Origin: Fragilaria crotonensis
Lineage: Eukaryota; Bacillariophyta; Fragilariophyceae; Fragilariales; Fragilariaceae
Length of the DNA stretch: 64,000 nucleotides
Reading direction: 5' to 3'
Assembly: GCA_022925895.1 (NCBI GenBank)
Contig: JAKSYS010000146.1
Coordinates: 41,903 to 105,902 of the forward strand
Each line of letters opens with the position of its first letter. Position 1 is the stretch's first letter. Both the position numbers and the translations under genes were made by a program. The notes beneath the pieces are model-generated. The model made no database searches and was not told the origin of the DNA. It was given only the letters and a program-made list of their open reading frames with translations. This document shows, piece by piece, positions 25,101 to 34,830 of the stretch.

Positions 25101-25440
25101 TATCAAATTAGTCGTGGAATGTTTGTGTTGCTGACCTTTCATCAAGTGGTTCTCATAGTGGCTACACGCCGTTTCGCCACTCACAAGTAGTCATCACGGA
25201 GATGGACATTCTGGAAACGCTTAAGTAAATTGAGGGAACAGGATTATATGCAGGCATTGATCGAGGGCATTCGTGTCGATCCTAAGTAAACTTGTTGAGA
25301 GTGCTCTGGAGTGCTCCCAGTATTTTTTTACGTTGTTCCATTCGGTTTTCGAAGAGCTCGCTGACACCTTATATTAGTGCCGTTCGCGTTGTGTTGTGTG
25401 TTTCTCCGCGTTTCATAGAATTCCAACTTCACTAAGCAGA
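22189..25440. other. Divergent promoter region and gene-poor spacer
   Basis: It separates two genes transcribed away from each other (22188 minus and 25441 plus), so promoters for both must lie at its ends. The interior contains short frames without motifs (for example 23582-23887 plus), GTAC-rich palindromic patches around 22530-22600 and 24180-24300, and no recognised RNA gene. Confidence 0.5.
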
Positions 25441-26511
25441 ATGAACAGCAACCTCATGTTCGAGACTCAACGAAAAGGAGAGCCAATGCCCGGCAACATG
25501 CCAGGCAACATCTCCTTAAACAACCAACAGAATTCGGATGAAGCACGTATCGCCCTTTTCAATCAGCTCACCGGCGGAGATTTGAATACTCTTGCTCTCC
25601 TCAACGCACAACAGCAGCGTAATCTTACTTTTACGACTCAAGATGCAGCGCAGCGTTCTGTCATGGAAGTCCTCGCTCGCCACAACACCTCCTCTGACGC
25701 TCTTAATGATGGAGATGAAGTGCAGGAAAAGCGTAAGCGTGAAGAAGATTCGAGGGACAATAACTCCAAGAAACAACGCACATCAGATGCCGCTCGCGAT
25801 ATCGTTCCCAACGATGACGATTCCGGCCCTCCCCCGATCCCAGCGTCTGAGGAAGGCATTAACTACTTTAATGACAACGACGTCCTCAGCGGCCGTGGAG
25901 GAGGCACCAACGTCCACCCAGGAAATCGTCACTTTCGCGATCTCATCAACCTTCATCGTAGAGCCTACCTGAAGGCACGAAAGAACGATAAGCCTGCCAT
26001 TTCCAGGGCCATTGTTCGCGGCATCCGCGAGAACAACGGTGCCTTTTTGAAGCGCGACGAGAAAACCGGCCTCTGGTTCGAAATTGGTGATGACGCAGCC
26101 CGCGAGAAGACATCCCAAGCCCTTCGCCAGCGAGCTCCGGAAATGCGTAAAATCTTGTTCGAGTCCGAGAGGGAACAAGCGCGTCAAGAAGCGGAAGATC
26201 AGCTTCGTCAACAGCAACAGTTCGTTGCCTCTGGTCTTGGAGGGAATATGGGCGGTAATGCTCCAGACCTCTCGGTTCTAGGGGGAAACTTCAATCTTCA
26301 AGGTCTCAACCAAGGAATGAATCAAATGCTCAGTCAGCAAGGAGGTAACCATATGTTGAACCCCCTTTTCGCCATGCAAATGAACAAGCAAGCGCTCGGC
26401 GGACAAATGGGGAACCTTAACAATGATCCATACTCGCAAATGAGCCAAAACCTCATGACTGCGGCATTGTTGGGCGGAGGGATCAATCGATTCACCCCGA
26501 ATGGCGCATGA
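25441..26511 (+). CDS. DUF6824 domain nuclear protein (356 aa)
   Basis: Protein with the DUF6824 domain, which I know as strongly expanded in diatoms and suspect of DNA binding. The domain spans about residues 143-232: FNDNDVLSGRGGGTNVHPGN, then NLHRRAYLKARKNDKPAISR, GAFLKRDEKTGLWFEIGDD and EKTSQALRQRAPEM. Before it lies a bipartite basic patch, EKRKREEDSRDNNSKKQR (about 96-113), a likely nuclear signal. Flanks are Asn/Gln/Met-rich (for example MNQMLSQQGGNHMLNPLFAM), typical of a regulatory protein. The ATG at 25441 is chosen because the frame extends upstream only with non-ATG codons. A transcription-factor role is inference from domain and composition. Confidence 0.85.
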   Translation: MNSNLMFETQRKGEPMPGNMPGNISLNNQQNSDEARIALFNQLTGGDLNTLALLNAQQQRNLTFTTQDAAQRSVMEVLARHNTSSDALNDGDEVQEKRKREEDSRDNNSKKQRTSDAARDIVPNDDDSGPPPIPASEEGINYFNDNDVLSGRGGGTNVHPGNRHFRDLINLHRRAYLKARKNDKPAISRAIVRGIRENNGAFLKRDEKTGLWFEIGDDAAREKTSQALRQRAPEMRKILFESEREQARQEAEDQLRQQQQFVASGLGGNMGGNAPDLSVLGGNFNLQGLNQGMNQMLSQQGGNHMLNPLFAMQMNKQALGGQMGNLNNDPYSQMSQNLMTAALLGGGINRFTPNGA

Positions 26512-26805
26512 AACGCGGCTGACACCACCAGTAGCTCTTTCAACCTGGAAAGCGTATGATAAAGGGGCGGTCAACTGTCAAAGTGTACCATCTACGTAAG
26601 CACTGGTGTAATATGTATCTACATGAGTGCGTTAGCAGATTTATGATAACCTGTTTTTGAATGATTGAATGTATACACTGCCTTCTGGAATCACGCATTC
26701 AATGCCGACTCGCCAACGGCTGAAAAGAGCACACACGCGTCCAAGCTTGACATGAACCATTATTAGATATCGGCGCGTTTATACATGCGTCGTTCGGCTC
26801 GTCAT

Positions 26806-27459
26806 TTAGTAAGGTGATGTCACGGTCGATTGAGCTTGCCTTGAGGTCCAATGCTTGTGAGGCTTTTCCTTGTTCATCTTGGGACGCGGAGTCAATTCGG
26901 GGCTAAAGATAAGAGCTGTCGCTACGAGGGGAGAAAAGACGGGACTTCGTGGGGAGCGGCAGCCTCTCATTTGTCGGCTCAATCGTCGGGATAGAAACAT
27001 ACGTTGCGCGCTATGATGACTGCGAGCATGGGCCTTTGCGGCCCTTTCCCGTCGCCGTAGCTCGGAATAAGAAAGCTTTTCTTGTTTGCATTTCATGAAT
27101 TCATATGGCGCCTTGGATTCAACAGTAAAGGAAGTACCACCACTTGAAGAAAGGAGAGTTGCAGTTGAACCCATGGAAGACTCTGCGTCTTCTGAGGACA
27201 GTTGATCATCAGGGACTTCGCCTACATCTACTTTACCATCACAGTCTTCTCCTCTATTCCTTTTCAGTCCTTTAGTTGACGCCTCATCGTCTGCTCCAGT
27301 CTTTTGGTTGAAATGATCTGAAACGGAAAATTTCAAATTTGTTTCTTCGAAATCTTTGGCCTCCCAAGCCCTTACTTGCTCCAGATTCGCCTTAATCTTG
27401 TCAGCCGCTCGAGCAGCAGCGAAGCGCGTCGGTAAAGTACGTGAGGGAGGTTGTGACAT
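26806..27459 (-). CDS. Hypothetical protein (217 aa), basic C-terminus
   Basis: Not recognised. ATG at 27459 (MSQPPSRTLPTRFAAARAAD). Residues 15-40 look helical (AADKIKANLEQVRAWEAKDF); the middle is acidic and Ser-rich (DDQLSSEDAESSMGS); then SKAPYEFMKCKQEKLSYSEL leads into a basic helix (RRRERAAKAHARSHHSAQRM) and an Arg-rich, Ser/Pro-rich tail. No signal peptide. Conversion from acidic to basic along the chain suggests a nucleic-acid or chromatin-associated protein, but this is a guess. It is convergent with the DUF6824 gene (294 bp between stops) and divergent from the membrane-protein gene at 28009. Confidence 0.65.
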   Translation of the reverse strand: MSQPPSRTLPTRFAAARAADKIKANLEQVRAWEAKDFEETNLKFSVSDHFNQKTGADDEASTKGLKRNRGEDCDGKVDVGEVPDDQLSSEDAESSMGSTATLLSSSGGTSFTVESKAPYEFMKCKQEKLSYSELRRRERAAKAHARSHHSAQRMFLSRRLSRQMRGCRSPRSPVFSPLVATALIFSPELTPRPKMNKEKPHKHWTSRQAQSTVTSPY

Positions 27460-28008
27460 GGTTGGAAGAAGAATGGACTGGTGGATAAAACGTTTGTCTC
27501 AACGTGATCGAACGAAAAAGTGAGGATCCAAAAGGATTCTTTCGTCGTGACTTCAGTTTTCCAATTTCTTTTGAAATTTCAGTTTCAGTGCCGTCGGTGA
27601 TTCTGTGATCGAAAAAACCCATGTGATGTCATACATATGATATGATAGAACGAAATGGACCGTCCGTCAACCCTACCGGTACAGTACATTCAACATGCAA
27701 CCAGTTCATGTCTGCGAATATATTTTTTATTAATGACTGATTACATGCTGATGTTATGTATAGACTGCTATGAATGATAGTAGCGAAGCACATGTTGGTA
27801 TCATAAAACATCCCTCTCACAAAACCTTGACTCGTTGCATCTTTTGCGAGATAGCTGCGGTGATAACCTCGCAAGAGTCGAGCAAGAAGGTGCTCTCTGA
27901 CATAATTAACGCCCACGAGAAGTACAGGAAATCCTTGATCATTTCGGTCTTGCGAGTTTTGTGTGCTGTGGTTCAAAATCTTGTGAACAACCAAGAGAAC
28001 TGCTCATA
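27460..28008. promoter_or_regulatory. 549-bp divergent intergenic region
   Basis: It lies between the starts of the 217-aa gene (minus) and the 942-aa membrane-protein gene (plus), so it should hold both promoters. Two overlapping frames of 80-120 codons in opposite directions have no motif and are not called. Confidence 0.5.
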
Positions 28009-30899
28009 ATGGAGTTTGCAGAGCCTCGTGACATCGATTTCGATCCAAACAGACGAATGATTGATTCAGGAGAAGTATACGAAGCTCCTGAGTACAACAG
28101 AGTAAGAAAGACAGGGTAGGATACTGTGGTGGAGCCATATCGTAACTCACCACCTCGTTTCAGGATGCATTCGTCGACAGAATGAACTCGTTCTTTCGAG
28201 CTTTACGAATATTTCACACGAAGAATTTCGCAGATTATTTCTCCACGTCGCGTCGAGCACACGATGAATATGTTTATGGCATTGTGTTTGTGTTATTCTT
28301 GGTGGCGCTCACAGTATTCAGCTGGGGGGTTATTCTCATTGTCATGAAGTACCGTAGTGGGCAGTTTGGATGCGCTGCAGGAAAGCCATTTCACACACAT
28401 TCTGAAGGGTCTATACGAACACAATCATCAAGTGGAAGAGGTGCCGAATCACTAGAAAATGATTCTTCACTTGATTCAGGAAGCAATGGAGGCTCTACCG
28501 CAAGCTCTATCGTAGGCCAAACAACGAACTCCTCCGCCTTGGCGGCGAACAGAAGAAGAGCCAGAAGAACTCGGGTCGCCTTTCTCGTCTTCGGTGTGAG
28601 TGCAATTACAATAATGGTGCTATTGATGGTCTTTTCTTTTTCCAGAATCAAAGAGTCAATTGAAACCAGCGAAAGTTCATTGGTGGCAACACAAGATATC
28701 ATCGATCAAGTACGATCAGCCCTGCGGTCTGTGGAATCTGCTGGGCAGTTCGCTATTCAGGTTGTTTCAACGACAAACTTCGATTTATTGACCCTGTGTC
28801 CGAACGCGTCGAGTGTAGGTTATGACCTCGGTATCGATCTGGAAGGCTTCGCTGCGCAGGCTTCTGCTGACTTCAGTACTCTTAAAATGATCGTGGAAAA
28901 CAATCTGACGACCTTCAATGACACAGTGCAGAATATTCAAGACATTAAGGAGGAAGTCGAGGTGAACCTTGAGTACACACAACGGTATTCATGGATCATT
29001 CCAGGACTTCTTCTAGGCGTCGCGATCACGGCAACATTTGCCATGCTCGGAGTGACCCTTGCCTGGCGAGGGAAGAGTGGAAAGACTTTCCAAAAAGGCA
29101 TGTCCTACGTAGCCCTTCCGATGCTTATCGTCTTCTCCTTAGTTTGCTGGACCTTAACCATGGCCGCAGCTGCAGGTACCATTTCTACTGGAGACGCGTG
29201 CACCGGAGCTGGACAATATGGTGGACCGGACGCCACTGCTGTCAATATGCTGAACCAATCGCAATTAGACCAAAATGGCACAGCGTACAGAATGATGTAT
29301 GCCTACACGAATGCATGTCGCGGAGAGAGTCCCACATTTGAGTTGGAAGCTCTGGAGGAGCTTCTTCAAAATTCTGTGAATGATATTTGGAGTAAAATTT
29401 CCACGATCGATTCCATCGGGCGGGAGAACCTTGCCAAAGCCTGTGGAAATGAATTGGGTGACGACTTCGACAATTTCTTGGAGGGAATACGCCAGCTCGC
29501 TAAGTCCCTCAGCACCATTCGAAAGGCATTTGACAGCACAATCGGTACACTGCAATGCAAAAATATCAACCCAATTTATGTCGATGTGATTCACGAATCC
29601 TTGTGCAACGAAGTGGCACCAGGATTCGGCATTGGATTCGTCTTATTGCTTGCGCTTTCAATCTGCATCATGGTACTCATTACGTTGAGAGCAGCCTGGC
29701 TCCATAAGGGTGGTACGTCACGGGATTATGACAAGGTTTACGATGAGAATGAGGTCGCTGAAAACATGGTTCTCGATGAATACGAGGAGTATCTTGCATA
29801 CATTTCCAAATATAAACATGAGTGGGAGGATTATGAAGGCATCAATCACGCTATTGCGACCCAGGACGCTTCACGGGAGCGTGTGCCAGATAGTAAGGAT
29901 GCCGTCGTACCTCTTTCATCAAACGACGATGACGTGTATGTGGATGAAGGTGATGTCGGAGAGTCCGTGTGCGAATCCTCCGCAGCAGAATCATCCCTCC
30001 CCGACGATATATCATTCCCATCTCTTCAACTCACACCCTCAGTGACCGAAGCCGCCGCTGGCATCATGGTTGTTCCTTATCTATTGCCCCGTAACTACTC
30101 GGACGACGAAGACGAAGATCGCGAAGCCTTTGAAATCATTTCTCCTCGGGCGAAAGCTGCACCTGGAGTTCCAAACACGATTCATACAACTTCTATGAAT
30201 GGCGATGAGGCTTCTACAAATGGTGGAAGTGTCATGGATTGGCAACAAGAACCAGAGCAACACCGAGAAACGCAGGATGACGCTGGTATCGGACTTCCCT
30301 CTGCGATTCATACCTCTCCTGCGAATGCCGATGAGAATCCCAAGAATGATGAACGGGTTATGGATTGGCAACAAGAACGAGAACAGCACCATGGGACCAA
30401 GGATGTCGAGGATGGCAACCCAACGCCCAAGTCCCAATCAAGTTGGAACTGTTTCGAAGACGTGTCTGATAATGAAGTACGTCAAGAACAAACCATCCCG
30501 CCATCACCTCATCGTCGCGACTTTCCGAAGCACATCCCACGCCTTAGCGATGCTGATAGCATCGTAGATAAGATAATGAGATCCTTCGATGCTCCATCCG
30601 GAGCGGATGATGACGATCATATCGTGCGTATGTATGGAGTTCGAATTCGGACCAAGGAATCTATCGAAGCCGAAATGGATCTTCATTATGGTCGTTCCGG
30701 TGAGGAAAACGAATGCCGCGACCCACCACCGCCACCAGACCCTCCCATGTCGGGAAAGAGAATGGACTTCAACGCGTATTGTGATGGCGACGAATCCAAC
30801 AATCCTTTCATGTCTCGAACAGAATTGCCCAAGAGTCCAAGAAATAGTGTTTCGGAGAGAATGCAAGAAATGATTACGAAGTTCAATCATTTTGGTTGA
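28009..30899 (+). CDS. Five-span membrane protein with prominin/tweety-like topology (942 aa, one intron)
   Basis: Exon 1 is 28009-28101 (MEFAEPRDIDFDPNRRMIDS... to PEYNR); a 62-bp intron 28102-28163 (GTAAGA..TTTCAG) is followed by exon 2, starting DAFVDRMNSFFRAL. Membrane segments lie near residues 69-91, 169-191, 308-331, 345-369 and 518-542. The two large loops, about 115 residues (between segments 2 and 3; Cys, N-x-S/T sites, long helices) and about 150 residues (between 4 and 5; Cys-containing), would be on the same face. This is the layout of prominin and tweety proteins, but I see no diagnostic motif. The 400-residue C-terminal tail is acidic and Ser-rich, with a repeated VMDWQQE.EQH block (about residues 690-735) and a PPPPPDPP proline run, presumably cytosolic. 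Role in membrane shape or ion transport is speculation; topology is from hydropathy. Confidence 0.85.
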
Positions 30900-31127
30900 C
30901 TTGCTTTTCTCGCTTTTATTTCGTGATTTGGTGGATCGCGTCTATTCATAAAAAAGATGCCATGTCACTTGTCCTGATACAAAATGAATCAATAGTAATG
31001 TTTATAACCACGACTGTTTGTAGTTGTGGTTCTTGCTCCATCGAATAGTGTCGACCTGGTCGGTCTCAGGATCTGAACTTTCGAGATACTCGATCAAACT
31101 CCAGAAAGTAGTCCATTCCATTTGCAT

Positions 31128-31781
31128 CTATCGATCCATTCGTTGCCGGGTTGGCGCTTGAGTGGCTTTCTCCCGGATTACAATTTCGTGATGTGCCTGC
31201 GCGGTCGTGCACCCCGCAACGGATAAGAAGACTGCATCGGCAATGAGATTGACAATGTGCGCAATCTGGTCGTCGCCTTCGCAGCTGGTCATGCACGCGA
31301 TCAACTGACAGACGCAGGCCAACATCATCAAACAGTTGCTGCACCTGATCAAACGAACATCGTCATCGTCCAAACCCAAGCCGTAGTGTTCGCGCACGAC
31401 CATGGACGTGGCGCTGACAGCAAGACCGGCACAGAAGCAGGATTCGAGGCACATGCATGGAACCGGACAAGTTTCTTCGCACATTTGACCGGGCTGCAAG
31501 CAGCAGCAGCCACCGAAGTATCCTTGGCAGCATCGGTAGTTGCTCCAACCAGATCCTGGTTGGACATGATTGAGAGCGCGATGGCGCATCCATACTTGAG
31601 CAGGGCAGAAGCAGAGTACCGAAGTGATGCAGCATGGACAGGCAGATGAACATGGAACTTGACAGAGAGAGAGATCAAACGTCTCTCGGCCGTTGTCGGC
31701 GAATTGGCCAAGGAGAGAGCCATGACGGCCTTTCCGTTCGTCGTCAGAGAGCGGCCCGGTAGGGAAGCAAAAAAGACACAT
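31128..31781 (-). CDS. Cys-rich conserved protist membrane-associated protein (217 aa)
   Basis: Start chosen at 31781 (MCLFCFPTGPLSDDERKGRH). The frame stays open 43 codons upstream, but that part looks non-coding. The body is rich in Cys: PCSSACPCCITSVLCFCPAQ, then HRALNHVQPGSGWSNYRCCQ, GYFGGCCCLQPGQMCEETCP and LESCFCAGLAVSATSM, followed by RLIRCSNCLMMLACVCQLIA and IVNLIADAVFLSVAGCTTAQ. I recall similar proteins with conserved Cys pairs in diatoms and other protists; they superficially resemble PLAC8 proteins. The Cys clusters near hydrophobic helices suggest palmitoylation or a metal site at a membrane; function unknown. Convergent with the five-span gene (229 bp between stops). Confidence 0.75.
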   Translation of the reverse strand: MCLFCFPTGPLSDDERKGRHGSLLGQFADNGRETFDLSLCQVPCSSACPCCITSVLCFCPAQVWMRHRALNHVQPGSGWSNYRCCQGYFGGCCCLQPGQMCEETCPVPCMCLESCFCAGLAVSATSMVVREHYGLGLDDDDVRLIRCSNCLMMLACVCQLIACMTSCEGDDQIAHIVNLIADAVFLSVAGCTTAQAHHEIVIREKATQAPTRQRMDR

Positions 31782-32163
31782 GCTGACACGGAAAGGGAAC
31801 GGGATGCTAGATCCTACTTCGAATAAAGTTGGCACCTGGTGGAAGAGTGAGTATGAGAGTATGATAGATCGTAAAGTGTGAAGTGTGAAGTCACAGCAGT
31901 GGAAGAGCAAATGTGCAATACTTTCTATACCGGTAGTAGTTGAGTACTCCTACTCCAGTAATAGTCTTTTTTCTTCATCATCATCTGATTCTGGATTTTT
32001 CCCTATCATATATACAGTATATATCATATACTCATACATGTGAAAAAGGAACTCCAATGACACGTATGGACGAAGGACGGCCAATGTACTGTACAGAGTT
32101 TCCCCTCCATATGAATGGTAATTCGCACTGAGTTACGAGTACTGTATACGCCTCCGAGTCCGG
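31782..32163. other. Upstream region of the Cys-rich gene up to the element border
   Basis: Promoter side of the 31781 gene, followed by AT-rich DNA with an ATATA palindrome near 32010-32030. No gene seen. The composite mobile region begins at 32164. Confidence 0.5.
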
Positions 32164-32186
32164 GAAGCGATTAGAATGCAAGGAAA

Positions 32187-32194
32187 TGACGTCA
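32187..32194. promoter_or_regulatory. TGACGTCA palindrome in element end (A, left)
   Basis: Perfect CRE-type bZIP site inside the conserved terminal 33 bp. TGACGT-type sites are known CO2/cAMP-responsive elements in diatom promoters; use here is inference. Confidence 0.5.
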
Positions 32195-32532
32195 ACATTT
32201 TTTGTCACAGAACTTGAGTTTTTGGAATCTAGAGATTTTCTCACTTCACCCGGAGCAATTTTTCAAGAAGCTCGTATTCAAAACTTCATCATAGATACAG
32301 AACATAAATCTACCCGACATTTGTTCGAACGGACATAAAAATCTTCCTGCATTGATGTGATTATAACGTTGAAAATCTCAACTTCTTCCGTCCCAAAACA
32401 CCACAATTTTACCACTTTGTGGTCAACGCCATGGTTTGTTTTGTTTTCATTGCTATAATCACTGATGATGCTTGCTTTGTGTTCCTTTTATCTGCATTTG
32501 CTGACTCATTCCATCTCTTCATTGTTGTGTAG

Positions 32533-32700
32533 GAGCCAGAAGCGGTGTTCGTATCAGAAATTTCCGAGCCAAAGCCTGTGATGGACGTTTTTAGTGATGC
32601 CGTTACAACTTACTCTTTTCTGCCCTTGGACTTCAGCCATTGTTTGCCCATCCTCTACAGCATGAAGCAGCAATGTAACTTGTTTGTTATTCTTGAGATG
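32533..32700 (+). pseudogene. Mirrored fragment of the element's own transposase 5' region
   Basis: After an acceptor-like TGTGTAG the plus strand reads EPEAVFVSEISEPKPVMDVF. The transposase on the minus strand starts, after its own acceptor CTTTAG at 41013, with DPDELVVSPTKPVDAFLTAF. The intron-like DNA before both (CCATGGTTTGTTTTG and CCATGGTTCGTTTG) also matches. A stop (TAA) follows near 32710. The left arm of element A is therefore a worn inverted copy of the gene start, not just of a non-coding terminus. Confidence 0.6.
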
Positions 32701-32924
32701 CTGTGTTAACTTGTTGATTGTTTTGTTGCATTCTTGATCAGCATTATGATGCTATAGAATATAGGTCTACTTCTACTCGAGAAAAACAACACACAACGTG
32801 AACACCCTGCCTGGTTATGACAAAACAACCATGACGTTCTCTACACGATTTTTTTATTGCGTTTCATTGCTTGCTTGTTTGCCTTTGGTAGTTGTCATTT
32901 GTCTGCAATGACAAATTAGGACGG

Positions 32925-33712
32925 TGACATAAGTAGTTGAAAATTGTACATTACTAATGCTGCTCATCTAAGTGACGGCGACATTGGTGGTAGAAAATAA
33001 TCCACTAATGCCGCTCTAGTAGCATTCGTACCTGGTACCTGGCATGCATACTCCCCCGCTCTTCTACGGGACGGCGGCAATAGTGGTACAGAATTATCCA
33101 CTATATTGCCGCTCTTCTACGGGACGACGGCATTAGTCTAGTGGAGAAAATTATCCACTAATGTCGATCTTCTAAGGGACATCGACATTAGTGGTAGAAA
33201 AATATCCACTAATGTCGATCTTCTACGGGACATCGACATTAGTGGTAGAAAAATATCCACTAATGTCGATCTTCTACGGGACATCGACATTAGTGGTAGA
33301 AAATTATCCACTAATGTCGATCTTCTACGGGACATCGACATTAGTGGTAGAAAATTATCCACTAATGTTGATCTTCTACGGGACATCGACATTAGTGGTA
33401 GAAAATTATCCACTAATGTTGATCTTCTACAAGTACGAGACATCGACATTAGTGGTAGAAAATTATCCACTAATGTCGATCTTCTACAAGTACGGGACAT
33501 CGACATAAGTGGTAGAAAATTATCCACTGATGTCGATCTTCTACGGGACATCGACATTAGTGGTAGAAAATTATCCGCTAATGTCGATCTTCTACGGGAC
33601 ATCGACATTAGTGGTAGAAAATTATCCACTGATGTCGATCTTCTTCGGGACATCGACATTAGTGGTAGAAAATTATCCACTGATGTCGATCTTCTACGGG
33701 ACAGCGACATTA
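32925..33712. repeat. Hairpin minisatellite array 1 (51-bp units)
   Basis: About 11 regular units of 51 bp (57 bp in two units with an extra AAGTAC) from 33170, preceded by three more divergent units. Core: CGACATTAGTGG, an 11-base spacer TAGAAAATTAT, then CCACTAATGTCG, a 12-bp-stem hairpin; linker ATCTTCTACGGGACAT. The first divergent units carry GCGG/CCGC versions. Both strands stay open as ORFs because 51 and 57 are multiples of three; coding is not supported. The array is interrupted by element C and resumes at 34678. Confidence 0.92.
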
Positions 33713-34677
33713 GGGAGATCCGGGTAGAGTCGTGTTTCCACTAAGTTTCCCTTTTCATAACGAAAATTTTAGTGGATGCGAAACTCAATATAAAATCGGA
33801 ACTTAGAGATCCGGCTTGACTTTATACAAGGGAAATTTCTACTTTATTCTACGACAAGGATTCCTACTGAACACCAAGTAGGATTCCGCTTTGAGTTCCT
33901 TTTTCATCGTATGCTGTTTGTGCTTTTCTCGCCAGATTTGGATTGCTGAGCACTGTCGTTTCTATCATTGGATTCGCCGTATCAATATTAGTCTATTATC
34001 TAGAAGGTAGTGAGTCGTTTAGCCGCTACATCGCCGGAATTGCAATCGTCGTCATGGCAAATGAGTTGTGATATTGATTTTTACTTGAGTGCGCACAAAA
34101 GAACGCGCGAAATTTAGAATGAATTCGAGGACAAGGATTCCTCCGACACGTCAAATAAGATTCCGTACAAGGGTTCATTGATGTCAAAAACCTGTTGGTG
34201 CTTCGTTCTCGACCGATTTAGATCTCTGAGCACTGTCGTTTCTTTAGGTGCATCCGCCATGTCAATATTAGTCTACGTGTGATTGTTGGTCCGAGGTGTA
34301 GACTCATAAGCATCGGTATGGCAATCGTCGTCATGGCGAGAGAGAGATGACAACATTTTCCTGCAGAGACCGACTAATTCGAACGCTTTTGTTGACAGCT
34401 TTGTTTTCAAGTACTAAGTTCTGCTTTGGTCTACAGAAATATGGTGCAACGTGGAACTACGAATGCAATAAATTGAACACGTGTAACGGAATCTTGAATA
34501 ACAGAAACTTAGTGGAAAGAAGCGGCTCCTAATTTCCACTAAAGGCCCAAAAATCGACCTTTAGCGGAAATTGCGAAACAAGAGTCACTAATTTGTTTCC
34601 GTTATTTTGACTCATAACCGGTTCTGAGTCCAAATAACAGAAACTTTAGTGGAAACACGACTCTACCCGGATCTCCC
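33713..34677. mobile_element. 965-bp inverted-repeat element C inserted in array 1
   Basis: Ends GGGAGATCCGGGTAGAGTCG and its exact inverse, extending into GTTTCCACTAA. The insertion splits the array motif CGACATTAGTGG: the left flank is CGACATTA and the right flank TATTAGTGG, so ATTA is duplicated (4 bp, possibly 5). It has no transposase, so it is non-autonomous. A subterminal hairpin (GACTCATAACCGGTTCTGAGTC) lies at about 34604-34630. Inside, 33853-34070 and 34130-34347 are diverged direct repeats. The first encodes FGLLSTVVSIIGFAVSILVY and GIAIVVMANEL, two hydrophobic segments that look like a captured gene piece; the second copy has a stop. Confidence 0.85.
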
Positions 34678-34770
34678 TATTAGTGGTAGAAAATTATCCA
34701 CTAATGTCGATCTTCTACGGGACATCGACATTAGTGGTAGAAAATTATCCACTAATGCCGCTCTAGTAGC
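34678..34770. repeat. Hairpin array 1, right remainder
   Basis: One and a half further units of the 51-bp hairpin repeat, ending in the CCGCTCTAGTAGCATT variant also seen at 33000-33030 and 41420-41450, followed by CAGGTACCTGG. Confidence 0.88.
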
Positions 34771-34822
34771 ATTTGTACCAGGTACCTGGTGTGCATACGG
34801 ATCCGATTAGAATGCAAGGAAA

Positions 34823-34830
34823 TGACGTCA
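34823..34830. promoter_or_regulatory. TGACGTCA palindrome in element end (B, left)
   Basis: Same site and surroundings as at 32187, followed by CATTTTCGTCACAG. Confidence 0.5.

Noticed and set aside
25396-25440. Upstream extension of the DUF6824 ORF
   Set aside because: It starts with a non-ATG codon; the first ATG at 25441 follows a typical 5' leader.
27629-27994. 121-codon minus ORF between two divergent genes
   Set aside because: No motif, overlaps an opposite-strand frame and lies in the shared promoter region.
31349-31789. 146-codon minus ORF overlapping the Cys-rich gene
   Set aside because: Different frame of the same DNA; the conserved Cys pattern is in the 31128-31781 frame.
33138-33727. 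Long ORFs on both strands of array 1 (repeats of STLVVENYPLM and MSMSRRRSTLVDNF)
   Set aside because: The unit is 51 or 57 bp, both multiples of three, and lacks stops in these frames. Hairpin symmetry explains openness on both strands. No start context or non-repeat domain.
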